From contig DASVDG010000111.1 in the NCBI GenBank assembly GCA_036381255.1, forward strand, positions 1 through 64,000: DNA of 64,000 nucleotides, in the 5' to 3' direction. The notes beneath the pieces are model-generated. The model saw nothing but the letters and a program-made list of their open reading frames with translations. It was not told the DNA's origin and did no database searches. Below, piece by piece: positions 8,458-16,339 of the stretch. The stretch's first letter is position 1; each line of letters opens with the position of its first letter. The position numbers and the translations under genes were made by a program. Origin of the DNA: CALBZE01 sp036381255. Lineage in GTDB: Bacteria > Gemmatimonadota > Gemmatimonadetes > Longimicrobiales > RSA9.

Positions 8458-9486
8458 TCAACGCCCCGCGCTCGCCTCCGACGCCGCGGGCGCGCGCCGG
8501 TACCGGAGGTCGGCCGCGGGGAGCCAGCCGCCGTAGGCGACGCCCTGCCCCCGCGTCCGGATCAGGTGCGACACGCAGCGGAGCGCGTACGCCACGGGAG
8601 CGGCGGCGATCAACGACGTCTGGATCACGCAGCTCACGCCGCAATCCCGCTCGCAAGGCTTGTGATGGTCGTTCGCCCGCAGGTCCGCGACCGTCATCGC
8701 GAGCACGTGCTTCGGCTCCCGCAACGGGACCTGGCTGCACGCCTTCACGATGCCGAATTCGTCCACGTACAGGAACTTGTACCCTCCGGTGCACTTCCAC
8801 TGCGGTTGCTTCCCTTCCACGCGCGCCCGGTGCAGGTCCATCATCGGCGCGATCCGCCAGTGGCGGAAGTGGGAATGGAACCAGTCGAGCTTTTCCCGGA
8901 CCGCTTCGTTCAGCTCGAGCCGGCCGTCGTAGTGCCGGACGCCGCAGCGGACCGGGAAGCCCAGCGCCTTCAGCTCGAGGACCAGCGCCTCGAACTCGTC
9001 GAGCGTCTCCTCGCACAGCACGGCGTTGCATTCGACCTGGAAGCCGGCGCGTTCCCGCAGCCGCGCCAGCTTCTTCCGCAACGGCCGCAGCGCCTTGTGC
9101 GTGAACTCGGTCGGCTCGATCCGGTCGATCGACACGCACATCGAGTCCAGCCCCGCGTCGTTCAGCGCGTCGACGAGCGCGTCCGAGAGGAGAAGACCGT
9201 TCGTGATGATGTTCGTCCAGCACCCCTTGTCGTGCGCGTGGCGGACCAGGTCCGCGATGCGTGGGTGCAGCAGCGGCTCGCCGCCCAGGAAGTCCATGAT
9301 CGTCACGCCGAGCCGGTCGATCAGGTGGTCCATCCACCGGACCAGCGTCTCGAACGGGACCGGCTTCGACACCGCGTCGTACTCGTTGCAGTAGCCGCAG
9401 GCCAGATTGCAGCGCCGCGTAACGACGAGCTGGCAGTAGAGCGCGCGGTCGTCGAACAGGCGCTTCAGCGTGGCGAGTTTGCGCAT
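8458..9486 (-). CDS. Radical SAM protein
   Basis: A 342-residue radical S-adenosylmethionine enzyme. The [4Fe-4S] motif is CNLACGYC (CxxxCxxC, starting near residue 26), followed by the SAM-binding MDFLGGEPLLHP, TNGLLLSDAL and SIDRIEPTEF segments. The C-terminal part has additional cysteines (KCTGGYKF, KACSQVP, CERDCGVSC) resembling a SPASM/twitch auxiliary cluster region. Such enzymes modify peptides, lipids or cofactors, or activate sulfatases; no substrate peptide is adjacent, and the next genes upstream and downstream do not point to a pathway. A GGAGAG ribosome binding site lies five bases before the ATG. Confidence 0.88.
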   Translation of the reverse strand: MRKLATLKRLFDDRALYCQLVVTRRCNLACGYCNEYDAVSKPVPFETLVRWMDHLIDRLGVTIMDFLGGEPLLHPRIADLVRHAHDKGCWTNIITNGLLLSDALVDALNDAGLDSMCVSIDRIEPTEFTHKALRPLRKKLARLRERAGFQVECNAVLCEETLDEFEALVLELKALGFPVRCGVRHYDGRLELNEAVREKLDWFHSHFRHWRIAPMMDLHRARVEGKQPQWKCTGGYKFLYVDEFGIVKACSQVPLREPKHVLAMTVADLRANDHHKPCERDCGVSCVIQTSLIAAAPVAYALRCVSHLIRTRGQGVAYGGWLPAADLRYRRAPAASEASAGR

Positions 9487-9508
9487 GGGGCTCTCCGTGC
9501 GTGGGGGA

Positions 9509-10210
9509 TCAGCCGGCCTCGATTCCGTCGCGCGGCCCGCCGGCCGGGTCGCCGCGCCTGCGGCGAGCGACGCGCGTGAACAGGGTGTGGAGCAGCCACG
9601 CCGCGCCCGCGGCGGCGGCGAGCCAGAGCTGGAGCCGCAATCCGACGGCGACGCCGTCGGCGCCGAGCGCGACCCACGGCACCAGCCCCGCCGGCCGGCC
9701 GACGGCCGCGATCGCCGCGAAGCGCACCGGCGAGAGGCGGGTCAGCCCCGCCAGGTAGCAGAGCGGGTCCCGCGGGAACGCGGGGACCAGCATCAGCCAG
9801 AAGACCGCCCACTCCGCGCGGCGCCCGCGGCCCAGCCAGTCGTCGAAACGGCGCCGGACCTCCGGGGCGACGCGCGCCTCGACCCACGGCCGGCCGTAGC
9901 GGCGGCCGAGCGCGAATGCAATGATCGAGCCCGCGACCGCCCCGAGCGACGCGAGCACCGCGCCGCCGACCAGCCCGAACGCGTAGCCGCCGGGGATCTC
10001 GATCGGCTGCCCCGGGATCGGGATCACCACGACCTGCACGGCCTCCGCGAGGGCGAACGCGACCGGCGCGAGCGCGCCGAGCCGATCGAGCGCGCCGCGC
10101 ACCGCCGCCGCGTCCGGCGCCATGCGCGGGACGAGCACCAGCGCGGCCAGGAACAGCAGCCACGCCCCCGCCGCCGCCGGGTGGACCCGCACGCGCCGGA
10201 ATCGCGCCAT
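9509..10210 (-). CDS. DedA/TVP38 (VTT-domain) membrane protein
   Basis: A 233-residue integral membrane protein of the SNARE-associated/VTT family. An N-terminal helix (WLLFLAALVLVP) is followed by the re-entrant VTT core: VVIPIPGQPIEIPGGYAFG, a glycine/alanine helix (GAVAGSIIAFALGRRYGRP), FWLMLVPAFPRDPLCYLAGLT and a last hydrophobic helix. Members act in lipid scrambling or undecaprenyl-phosphate recycling. The arginine in the AFPRDPL loop that is important in this family is present. GGAGG lies upstream of the ATG. The gene is separated from the peptide transporter gene by an intrinsic terminator, so it likely has its own promoter in the short gap. Confidence 0.85.
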   Translation of the reverse strand: MARFRRVRVHPAAAGAWLLFLAALVLVPRMAPDAAAVRGALDRLGALAPVAFALAEAVQVVVIPIPGQPIEIPGGYAFGLVGGAVLASLGAVAGSIIAFALGRRYGRPWVEARVAPEVRRRFDDWLGRGRRAEWAVFWLMLVPAFPRDPLCYLAGLTRLSPVRFAAIAAVGRPAGLVPWVALGADGVAVGLRLQLWLAAAAGAAWLLHTLFTRVARRRRGDPAGGPRDGIEAG

Positions 10211-10249
10211 CGTCCTCCGCACTCGGTCCGAAGCCGGCGCTCCGCCGAC

Positions 10250-10292
10250 AAAAAACGCGCCGGGCGCCCCCGTCCAGGGGAACGCCCGGCGC
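10250..10292 (-). terminator. Rho-independent terminator of the POT transporter gene
   Basis: Reading leftward, a 10-bp perfect outer stem (GCGCCGGGCG / CGCCCGGCGC) with an inner CCCC/GGGG extension is followed immediately by six T residues. This is the clearest intrinsic terminator in the window. It lies about 70 bases after the transporter stop codon and before the DedA-like gene. Confidence 0.88.
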
Positions 10293-10362
10293 CGGGCGAA
10301 CCGCCCCACCCTCCGCGCCGCGCGCCGGACCCGCGCCGAGGGCCCGCTCGCGCGCGCGGGGC

Positions 10363-11967
10363 CTACACGCCGCCCGCGGCCGCAGCCTTCACCGAGCCAT
10401 CGGCACTTTTGGCCATCATCCGGCGGATCGGCACGACCATCAGCCCGATCACCGCCGCCGCGATGAACAGCGACGCCGTCGTCGTCGTGAAGAGCCGAGG
10501 CATCTCCGCGAGATTCTCCGGATCCACGTGGCCGCCGACCAGCCCGGCGATCAGGTTGCCGAGCGCCGACGCCATGAACCAGATCCCCATCATCTGCCCC
10601 ACGTACTTCCGCGGCGACAGCTTCGTCATCGACGACAGCCCCACGGGGCTCAGGCACAGCTCGCCGACCGTCTGGAAGAAGTAGCTGAACACCAGCCACC
10701 ACGGCGAGACCAGCGTCCCCGCGCCGCCGGCCACCACCGTGTTCGACGCCACGATCATGAGCGCGAAGCCCACGCCGGCGAACGCCAGCCCGAGCGCGAA
10801 CTTCGCCGGGCTCGAAAGGTCCACCCCACGCCGCGCCAGCGCCACCCACAGCGACGCGAACACCGGCGCGAGCAGGATGATGAAGAACGAGTTCACCGAC
10901 TGGAACCACGTCGCCGGAATCTCGAACGACCCCACCATCCGGTCCGTGAAGTCCGCCGCGAACAGGTTCAGCGACGTCGGCGCCTGCTCGAACGCCGACC
11001 AGAACGCCGCCGCGAACAGGAACAGCACCGCGATCACCAGGATCCGTTTCTTCTCATCCGTGTTCAGCCCGCCGAACAGGAATACGTACGCGAAATAGAC
11101 GAGGGCCGACCCCACGATCACGTACGTCATCGACTGGCCGATCGCCTGCGGGTTCAGCGTGATCACCCCCGTCGCCGCGAGCAGGAACACCACCGCGAGC
11201 ACGCCCAGACCCAGCCACAGCATCCTCCACCCGTTGCGCTCCTGCCGCGCCTGCACCTCCGGGTCCGGGTGGCGCGTCGGCTCCAGCCCGATGTCCCCCA
11301 GCGTCCGGCCCGCCGTCGCCACGTACACCAGCAACCCGGCGAGCATCCCCACGCCCGCCGCGCCGAAGCCCCAGTGCCATCCGATCATCTCGCCCAGGAA
11401 GCCCGTCACGAGCTGCCCGAAGAACGCGCCGACGTTGATCCCCATGTAGAAGATCGAAAAGCCCGCATCCCGCCGCGCACCGCCCTCCGGATACAGATCG
11501 CCCACGATCGCCGAGATGTTCGGCTTCAGCAGCCCCGTGCCGAGTACGATCAGCACCAGCCCCAGGAAGAACGGGACCTTCCCGTGCGCGAACGCCGACA
11601 TCCCGATCGAGATGTGCCCCGCCGAGATCAGCATCGCGCCCCACAGGATCGCCCGGCGCAGCCCCAGCAGCCGGTCCGCGACCCAGCCCCCGGGGAGCGA
11701 CGCCAGGTACACGCTCGCCGCGTAGATCCCCACGATCGCCGACGCCTGGTCCCGGTCGAAGCCGAACCCGCCCTCCAGCAGCGCCGCCGCCATGAACAGG
11801 ACCAGCAGCGGACGGATCCCGTAATACGAGAACCGTTCCCACATCTCCGTGAAGAACAACGTGGCCAGGCCGCGCGGATGACCGAAGAACGTCTTCCCCG
11901 ACACGACCCCGTCGCTCCTCGCCGCGGCCGCGCCGCCGGCGACTCGTCCGTTGGGGTCTCTCGTCAT
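10363..11967 (-). CDS. POT/PTR2-family proton-dependent peptide transporter
   Basis: A 534-residue major-facilitator protein. The PTR2 signature EMWERFSYYG (ExxERFxYYG) lies in the first helix, around residue 42, and couples proton binding to di- and tripeptide uptake. About 12-14 hydrophobic segments follow, including YASVYLASLPGGWVADRLLG (MFS loop motif) and FYMGINVGAFFGQ. The length fits bacterial DtpA/YdgR-type transporters. The N-terminal 25 residues are soluble. It is divergent from an AAA-type activator, which is a natural candidate for its regulator, and ends in its own terminator. GGAAGG precedes the start. Confidence 0.93.
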   Translation of the reverse strand: MTRDPNGRVAGGAAAARSDGVVSGKTFFGHPRGLATLFFTEMWERFSYYGIRPLLVLFMAAALLEGGFGFDRDQASAIVGIYAASVYLASLPGGWVADRLLGLRRAILWGAMLISAGHISIGMSAFAHGKVPFFLGLVLIVLGTGLLKPNISAIVGDLYPEGGARRDAGFSIFYMGINVGAFFGQLVTGFLGEMIGWHWGFGAAGVGMLAGLLVYVATAGRTLGDIGLEPTRHPDPEVQARQERNGWRMLWLGLGVLAVVFLLAATGVITLNPQAIGQSMTYVIVGSALVYFAYVFLFGGLNTDEKKRILVIAVLFLFAAAFWSAFEQAPTSLNLFAADFTDRMVGSFEIPATWFQSVNSFFIILLAPVFASLWVALARRGVDLSSPAKFALGLAFAGVGFALMIVASNTVVAGGAGTLVSPWWLVFSYFFQTVGELCLSPVGLSSMTKLSPRKYVGQMMGIWFMASALGNLIAGLVGGHVDPENLAEMPRLFTTTTASLFIAAAVIGLMVVPIRRMMAKSADGSVKAAAAGGV

Positions 11968-12145
11968 TCCACACCTTCCAGGATGGGTGGCACCGCTTCC
12001 GCCTCGGCGGAACGGATCGACAAAATACGATGCATGTTAATGGTTAGCATACACAAAGACCACCCTGACGTTCGACCGGCGCATCCGGCCATGGCGCCGC
12101 CCGCGACGCGAACGCACCCTCGCGCGGGACCCGAGCCGAGCGAAC
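11968..12145. promoter_or_regulatory. Divergent control region between POT transporter and AAA activator
   Basis: A conspicuous AT-rich island (about 12020-12058) lies in otherwise GC-rich DNA. It contains an imperfect 17-bp palindrome, ATGTTAATGGTTAGCAT, at 12034-12050, which would be a suitable operator for a regulator controlling both genes. A weak GG-N10-GC match to a sigma-54 promoter (TGG at 11988, GC at 12001) points toward the activator but lacks the TTGC core. No convincing sigma-70 pair was found. Confidence 0.45.
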
Positions 12146-13135
12146 ATGCCGATCTTTTCCTGCATCCTGGGCACGAGCGACGCGGCCGAGGCGATCCGGT
12201 CGTTCGGGAGACGCGCGGCCCGGGTCGACGCGCCGGTGCTGCTGACCGGCGAGAGCGGCACGGGCAAGGGGCTGCTGGCCCGTGCGATCCACCGCGCCTC
12301 GCGGCGGTCGGGCCGCCCGTTCATCGCGGTCAACTGCGCGGGCGTGCCGGAGACGCTGTTCGAGAGCGAGTTCTTCGGGCACGCGCGCGGCGCGTTCACG
12401 GGCGCGCACGATTCGCGCCGGGGGTTGTTCGAGCAGGCGCACGGCGGCACGCTGTTCCTGGACGAGGTGGCGGACCTCCCGCCCGGCCTCCAGGCCAAAC
12501 TCCTCACGGCGCTCGAAGACGGGGAGATCCGCCGCCTCGGGTCGGAGCGCGTCGTGCGGGTCGATGTGCGCGTGATCGCGGCGACGGGCGCGGACCTCGA
12601 GCGCCTCGTCGCCGAGGGCCGGTTCCGCCGCGACCTGTACCACCGGCTGCTGGTGCTGTCCTTCCGCCTGCCGGCGCTGCGCGAGCGGAGCGACGACCTG
12701 GACCTCCTGGCCAGGCACTTCGTCGAACAGTTCGCGCGCCGCTACGACCGACGGGTGCGTGACTTCGACGCCGCGGCGCACGCGCGCCTGCACGCGCACC
12801 CGTGGCCCGGCAACATCCGCGAGCTGGCCCACGCGATCGAAGCCGCCGTCCTGGCCTGCGAGGAAAGCCGCATCCGCCTGCGCCACCTCCCCGACAGCGT
12901 GCGCACGCCCACACCCGCGCCGGAACCCGGGGCCGGCGCCGAACGACCCCACGGCCGCTACTCCTTCCACGGCCCGCCCGCCGAGGAGCGCCGCCGCATC
13001 GAGGAGGCGCTCCGCCTCTGCCACGGGAACAAGACCCGCGCGGCCGCGCGGCTCGGGATGGCGCGCAACACGCTGCGGCACAAGCTGCGCGCGCTGGGGA
13101 TCGACGGCGAGCGCCCGCGCCGCCCGGCAGAGTGA
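12146..13135 (+). CDS. Sigma-54-type AAA activator with Fis-like HTH, no sensor domain
   Basis: A 329-residue bacterial enhancer-binding protein consisting only of an AAA+ module and a C-terminal DNA-binding helix-turn-helix. Walker A is GESGTGKG (residues 35-42), the sigma-54 contact loop GAFTGA is intact (82-87), Walker B is GGTLFLDE, and R-finger regions are visible. The C-terminal HTH (NKTRAAARLGMARNTLRHKL) is Fis-like. A receiver, GAF or PAS domain is missing, as in PspF-type activators, so activity must be controlled by another protein or by expression level. It is divergent from the POT transporter, its most likely target. Confidence 0.9.
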   Translation: MPIFSCILGTSDAAEAIRSFGRRAARVDAPVLLTGESGTGKGLLARAIHRASRRSGRPFIAVNCAGVPETLFESEFFGHARGAFTGAHDSRRGLFEQAHGGTLFLDEVADLPPGLQAKLLTALEDGEIRRLGSERVVRVDVRVIAATGADLERLVAEGRFRRDLYHRLLVLSFRLPALRERSDDLDLLARHFVEQFARRYDRRVRDFDAAAHARLHAHPWPGNIRELAHAIEAAVLACEESRIRLRHLPDSVRTPTPAPEPGAGAERPHGRYSFHGPPAEERRRIEEALRLCHGNKTRAAARLGMARNTLRHKLRALGIDGERPRRPAE

Positions 13136-13476
13136 ACACCGCGCCTGCGCCCGAGTAGAACGCCGCGCCTCCGCCCGACCCCCCACGCCGGCGGGCGGCG
13201 CTATTCGTCCCAAACTGCTATCGCTCTGTCCGTGGCGTCGCGTGCATCGTAGCGCCGGTCATTGCGCGGACGGTTCCGCGCAGTGCCGGACGGAATGGGT
13301 GGCTCCGGAGGCGCGGGGTGGTCGCGTAACGCGTGATGTCACTTGGGTTTGCGCCTTTCGCTGGTTCCGGCCCGCGACGTGCCTCCTGATGCGGCGCCGG
13401 CCGGGCGCGGCGTCCGGCCGGCGGGGAGCGGGGCGGGGTGCGGCGGGGCGCGACCACCTTCACGACGGAGGCCGGC
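13136..13476. other. Intergenic region before the exported-peptide cassette
   Basis: 341 bases without a recognisable gene. It contains a short palindrome GTGATGTCAC near 13334 and several GC-rich hairpins. A TGCTATCGC element near 13217 could be an extended -10, but no matching -35 was seen. The region probably carries the promoter of the cassette. Confidence 0.4.
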
Positions 13477-13680
13477 ATGTCGAAGAGAACGCGCTGGATC
13501 GTGCCGTTGGCGCTGCTGTTCACGGCGATCGGGGGATTGCCGCGTCGGGCGCTGGCGTCGTGCACGACGAGCTACATGTGGTGCTTGAACGACAGCTACG
13601 ATACGCGCGGGATGCTGCGTTTCCTGGCTGACGTGGAGTGCCTGGCGGAGTACATCGGCTGCGTGCGCAGGAAGCTGTAG
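13477..13680 (+). CDS. Small exported four-cysteine peptide
   Basis: A 67-residue precursor with a typical export signal: basic start MSKRTR, hydrophobic core IVPLALLFTAIGG, and a cleavage region RRALAS. The remaining roughly 40 residues contain four cysteines at 29, 36, 55 and 62, i.e. the symmetric pattern C-x6-C-x18-C-x6-C, which suggests two helices pinned by two disulfides. LASC just before residue 29 also fits a lipobox, so lipidation of C29 is an alternative, although the arginines before it argue for signal peptidase I. GGAGG lies six bases before the ATG. It is the first gene of a run with a beta-propeller lipoprotein and an ABC transporter. I do not recognise the peptide family. Confidence 0.75.
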   Translation: MSKRTRWIVPLALLFTAIGGLPRRALASCTTSYMWCLNDSYDTRGMLRFLADVECLAEYIGCVRRKL

Positions 13681-13757
13681 CGGGCTGGTGATGGTAGGGA
13701 CCGCGCCGTCCGCGCCGGGCGGCTGCGGTACGGCATCGACACGAACACGAGCGTCCC

Positions 13758-14771
13758 ATGAGACACCTCCCCCTTCCCCTGGTTTCGCTGCTGGCCGCGT
13801 GCGCCGCATCGGACGCGGCCGAGCCGGTGTTGATCGAGGATTTCCTGGAGCGATCCGCGGCGGTCCATTGCGAGGCGGCGCCGGCGTTGAGCGCGCGCGA
13901 GTCGGTGGTCGAGGACGTGGTCACGGTGAGCGACAGTACGTTCCTGGTGCTGTACGGGCAGGACCGCGAGGTGGTGCTGGTCGGGCCGGACCTGGCGCCG
14001 CGGTGGGTCGTGCCGTTCACGGAGGACGGGCCGACGGGGGTCCGGCGGCCGGTCTCCGCGGCGCTGGTGGGAGACACGCTGCTGTACGTCGCGGACCAGT
14101 ACCGTCAGGTGCTGAAGCGGTTGGGGCTGGATGGGCGGGACCTCGGGGCGGTGCGCCTTCCGTTCCCGCCGCAGCGGGTGCAGGCGGTCGGGCGTGGGGT
14201 GTACGTGACGCCGTTCGTCCTGGGCCGTCACCCGGACCGGCTCGTGTTCCGCGTGGAGGGCGAGGAGGTCCGGGCGCTGGCGATCCCGACGCTCGCGTAC
14301 GCCGACCCGGGGATGAACGTGCTGGCGAACACGGCGGTCGTCTCCGTGTTCCCCGATGGCGGGGTGGTCGTGACGCACGAGTTCCTGGTCCCGTTCGCGC
14401 ACCGCTTCCGCGTCGATGCGGAGGAGTCCGTGCGACGGGTGCCGATCCCGTTGCCGGAGGCGGTCGGCTCGGCGCTGCGCCGGCCGCCGGTGCGCACGCT
14501 GGAGGAGACCGCGCCGGCGGACCTGCCGGTGGCGGTGCTCTCCGCCGCGCCGGACGTCCGGACCGGCGACCTAGTCTACCTGACGCGAAGCGGCCGGACC
14601 ACGGCGGATGGCACGCTCGAGAAGGCGATCGTGCGGCTCGATCGCGAGCTGCGCTACCGCGGATCCTACGTGCTGGACGTGAACGCGATCCGGATGGCGT
14701 ACCTGGCGGCCAGGGGGGTGGCGGCGGTGGTGGACGACCTCGACCGGTGGTACACATGTCCGGCGGCGTGA
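13758..14771 (+). CDS. Beta-propeller-like lipoprotein
   Basis: A 337-residue protein with a lipoprotein signal: MRHLPLPLVSLLAAC, lipobox LAAC, lipidated Cys15. The mature part is all-beta, with repeating segments of about 45 residues containing strands such as DSTFLVLYGQ, GDTLLYVADQYRQVLKRL, GGVVVTHEF and TGDLVYLTRSG. This resembles the six-bladed (NHL/6-phosphogluconolactonase-like) propellers of Bacteroidota and related phyla. Such proteins bind ligands or partner proteins at the outer surface of the cytoplasmic membrane or in the outer membrane. It follows the four-cysteine peptide gene by 77 bases and overlaps the ABC ATPase start by 16 bases, so all should be co-expressed. Confidence 0.78.
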   Translation: MRHLPLPLVSLLAACAASDAAEPVLIEDFLERSAAVHCEAAPALSARESVVEDVVTVSDSTFLVLYGQDREVVLVGPDLAPRWVVPFTEDGPTGVRRPVSAALVGDTLLYVADQYRQVLKRLGLDGRDLGAVRLPFPPQRVQAVGRGVYVTPFVLGRHPDRLVFRVEGEEVRALAIPTLAYADPGMNVLANTAVVSVFPDGGVVVTHEFLVPFAHRFRVDAEESVRRVPIPLPEAVGSALRRPPVRTLEETAPADLPVAVLSAAPDVRTGDLVYLTRSGRTTADGTLEKAIVRLDRELRYRGSYVLDVNAIRMAYLAARGVAAVVDDLDRWYTCPAA

Positions 14772-15511
14772 CGGCGGCCGTGCCGGAGCTGCGGCTCGAG
14801 GGCGTGGCGATCCGTCACCGACGGCGCCGGGTCGTGCGGGACCTGACGTGGAGGCACGGCGCGGGCCGGGTCGCGTGGCTGATCGGCGAGAACGGCGCGG
14901 GGAAGAGCTCGCTGCTGCGGGCGCTCGCGGGCCGCGCGCGCCCGGCGGCGGGCGTGGTGACGCTGGTCGACCCGTCCGGCGCGACGGGCGCGCGGCTGTA
15001 CTACCGCCCGGCGATGCGCCTCCCCGGCGGGATCACGGTGGCCGAATGGCGCCGGCTGATCGAGCGCCTCGGCGGCGGGGTCGACAGGGGCGTAGGAGTG
15101 CCGGGAGCATCGGGTGTGTCGGGTGTGTCGGGTGTGTCGGCGGCGCCGGAGGGGCGGGGCGCGGGGGAGCACCCGGTCGCGCCGGAAGATGCGATGGCGC
15201 TGCTGCGCCCGGATGTCCCGCCGGACCGGCGGCTGGACCGGCTTTCGACGGGCGAGGCGAAGCGGCTGATGCTGGAGGCGCTGCTCGGGCGTCCGGCGTC
15301 GTTCCTCTTCCTCGACGAGCCGTACGAGCACCTGTCGAGCAGCGCGCGGGACGGTCTGACGGCGATTCTCGTCGCCCGCGCGCGGCGCTCGGTGGTGGTC
15401 GTCGCGACGAACCAGCCCGTGCCGGTGGACGCGGGCGGCCCGATCGTGCGGCTGGACGGCGAGCGGGCGGTGATCGACCTGCGGAAGGAGGAGGCGCCAT
15501 GGGGTTCGTAG
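14756..15511 (+). CDS. ABC transporter ATPase, divergent
   Basis: A 251-residue ATP-binding subunit. Walker A is GENGAGKSS, the signature is LSTGEAKRL, and Walker B is FLFLDEPYEHL. The usual H-loop histidine is replaced: the segment reads VVVVATNQP, so switch-histidine function may be lost or supplied otherwise. Between the Q-loop region and the signature lies a low-complexity insert (GVSGVSGVSAAPEG) encoded by three perfect 9-bp repeats. The start overlaps the end of the beta-propeller gene, and its end overlaps the membrane subunit by 13 bases. The substrate is unknown; the linked exported peptide is a candidate cargo or regulator. Confidence 0.85.
   Translation: MSGGVTAAVPELRLEGVAIRHRRRRVVRDLTWRHGAGRVAWLIGENGAGKSSLLRALAGRARPAAGVVTLVDPSGATGARLYYRPAMRLPGGITVAEWRRLIERLGGGVDRGVGVPGASGVSGVSGVSAAPEGRGAGEHPVAPEDAMALLRPDVPPDRRLDRLSTGEAKRLMLEALLGRPASFLFLDEPYEHLSSSARDGLTAILVARARRSVVVVATNQPVPVDAGGPIVRLDGERAVIDLRKEEAPWGS
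15108..15138 (+). repeat. 9-bp tandem repeat inside the ABC ATPase gene
   Basis: Three consecutive GGGTGTGTC units encode repeated Gly-Val-Ser. The unit is a multiple of three, so changes in copy number would keep the reading frame and alter only the linker length. Confidence 0.7.
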
Positions 15512-16206
15512 CGGCGCCGGTCCGTGCGGTGGCGGCGTTCGAGCTGCGGCGGCTCGCGCGTTCGCCGGGCGCGTGGCTCGGCGTTCTGGCGTTCGTCGCG
15601 TTGCTCGGCGTCGGCCACTGGTCGTACTGGACGGCGCTCCCGCCGCGTCCGGCGGACGACCGCCTGTTCGGCTGGGGCTACATCCTCGCGATGTGCGGGA
15701 TCCTGCGCTTCGGCTTCGCGGAGGACCGGGAGCTGGTGCTGGACGAATTCCTCGTCGCGAACCTGGTGACGCCCGCGCGGTACGCGCTGGGGAAGCTCGT
15801 CGCGGTCGCGGCGGTGCTGGCAGTGTTCGGCGCGGGCGCGTTCCTCTGGGCGTGCCTGCTCGGCGCCGGCGACGCGGCCTACGCGATGTGGTACACCGCG
15901 CTGTTCACGCTCGTCGCGCTGCTGTTCCTGCCGGCGGTCGCGCTGGTCGAGCTCGCGATCGACACGCGGTACCCCGCGGCGTTCGTGTTCGTCGCGTTCG
16001 TCGCGGTGCTCGTCATCGGGCACGCCGTGGCCGGGCCGGCGGTCGTCGTCGCGGCGCTCGGGCTGGACGTGGAGCGGCTCATCTACGCCTCGCTCTTGCC
16101 GCTCGCCGGCCGGGTCCTGGTCTCGGCCTGGCTGCTGCTCCTGCTCTACCCGCTCTGCCGCCTGCGGCTGGTCGGCCGTGCCGGGTGGTCGTGGGCCGGC
16201 GCGTGA
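15499..16206 (+). CDS. ABC transporter membrane subunit, ABC-2-like
   Basis: A 235-residue membrane protein with about six hydrophobic helices (for example LGVLAFVALLGVGHW, LVAVAAVLAVFGAGAFLWACLL, FTLVALLFLPAVALVELAI, AAFVFVAFVAVLVIGHAVAG and VLVSAWLLLLLYPL). The architecture and the FELRRLARSPGAWLG N-terminus match single-subunit ABC-2 exporters that work with a separate ATPase. The start overlaps the ATPase stop region and has AAGGAGGA upstream. Together with the ATPase it would form one exporter. Its substrate is unknown. Confidence 0.8.
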   Translation: MGFVAAPVRAVAAFELRRLARSPGAWLGVLAFVALLGVGHWSYWTALPPRPADDRLFGWGYILAMCGILRFGFAEDRELVLDEFLVANLVTPARYALGKLVAVAAVLAVFGAGAFLWACLLGAGDAAYAMWYTALFTLVALLFLPAVALVELAIDTRYPAAFVFVAFVAVLVIGHAVAGPAVVVAALGLDVERLIYASLLPLAGRVLVSAWLLLLLYPLCRLRLVGRAGWSWAGA

Positions 16207-16339
16207 ACGGCCGCGCGCCGGGCCACGATGGGATGCCGTGCCGGTCGGCGCGACGTGCGGGCCCGCCGCGCCCGCCGCGCCCCGACACGGCACCGGAGAG
16301 CGGCGGGGTTGCGGTGGCGGGGCGAATGGAGGAGCCTTC

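Noticed and set aside
11988..12002. Sigma-54 promoter upstream of the AAA activator
   Set aside because: GG and GC have the correct 10-base spacing, but the -12 element reads CCGC instead of TTGC, so it is too weak to call.
15108..15138. CRISPR-like short repeats
   Set aside because: The 9-bp units are adjacent without spacers and lie inside a coding sequence.
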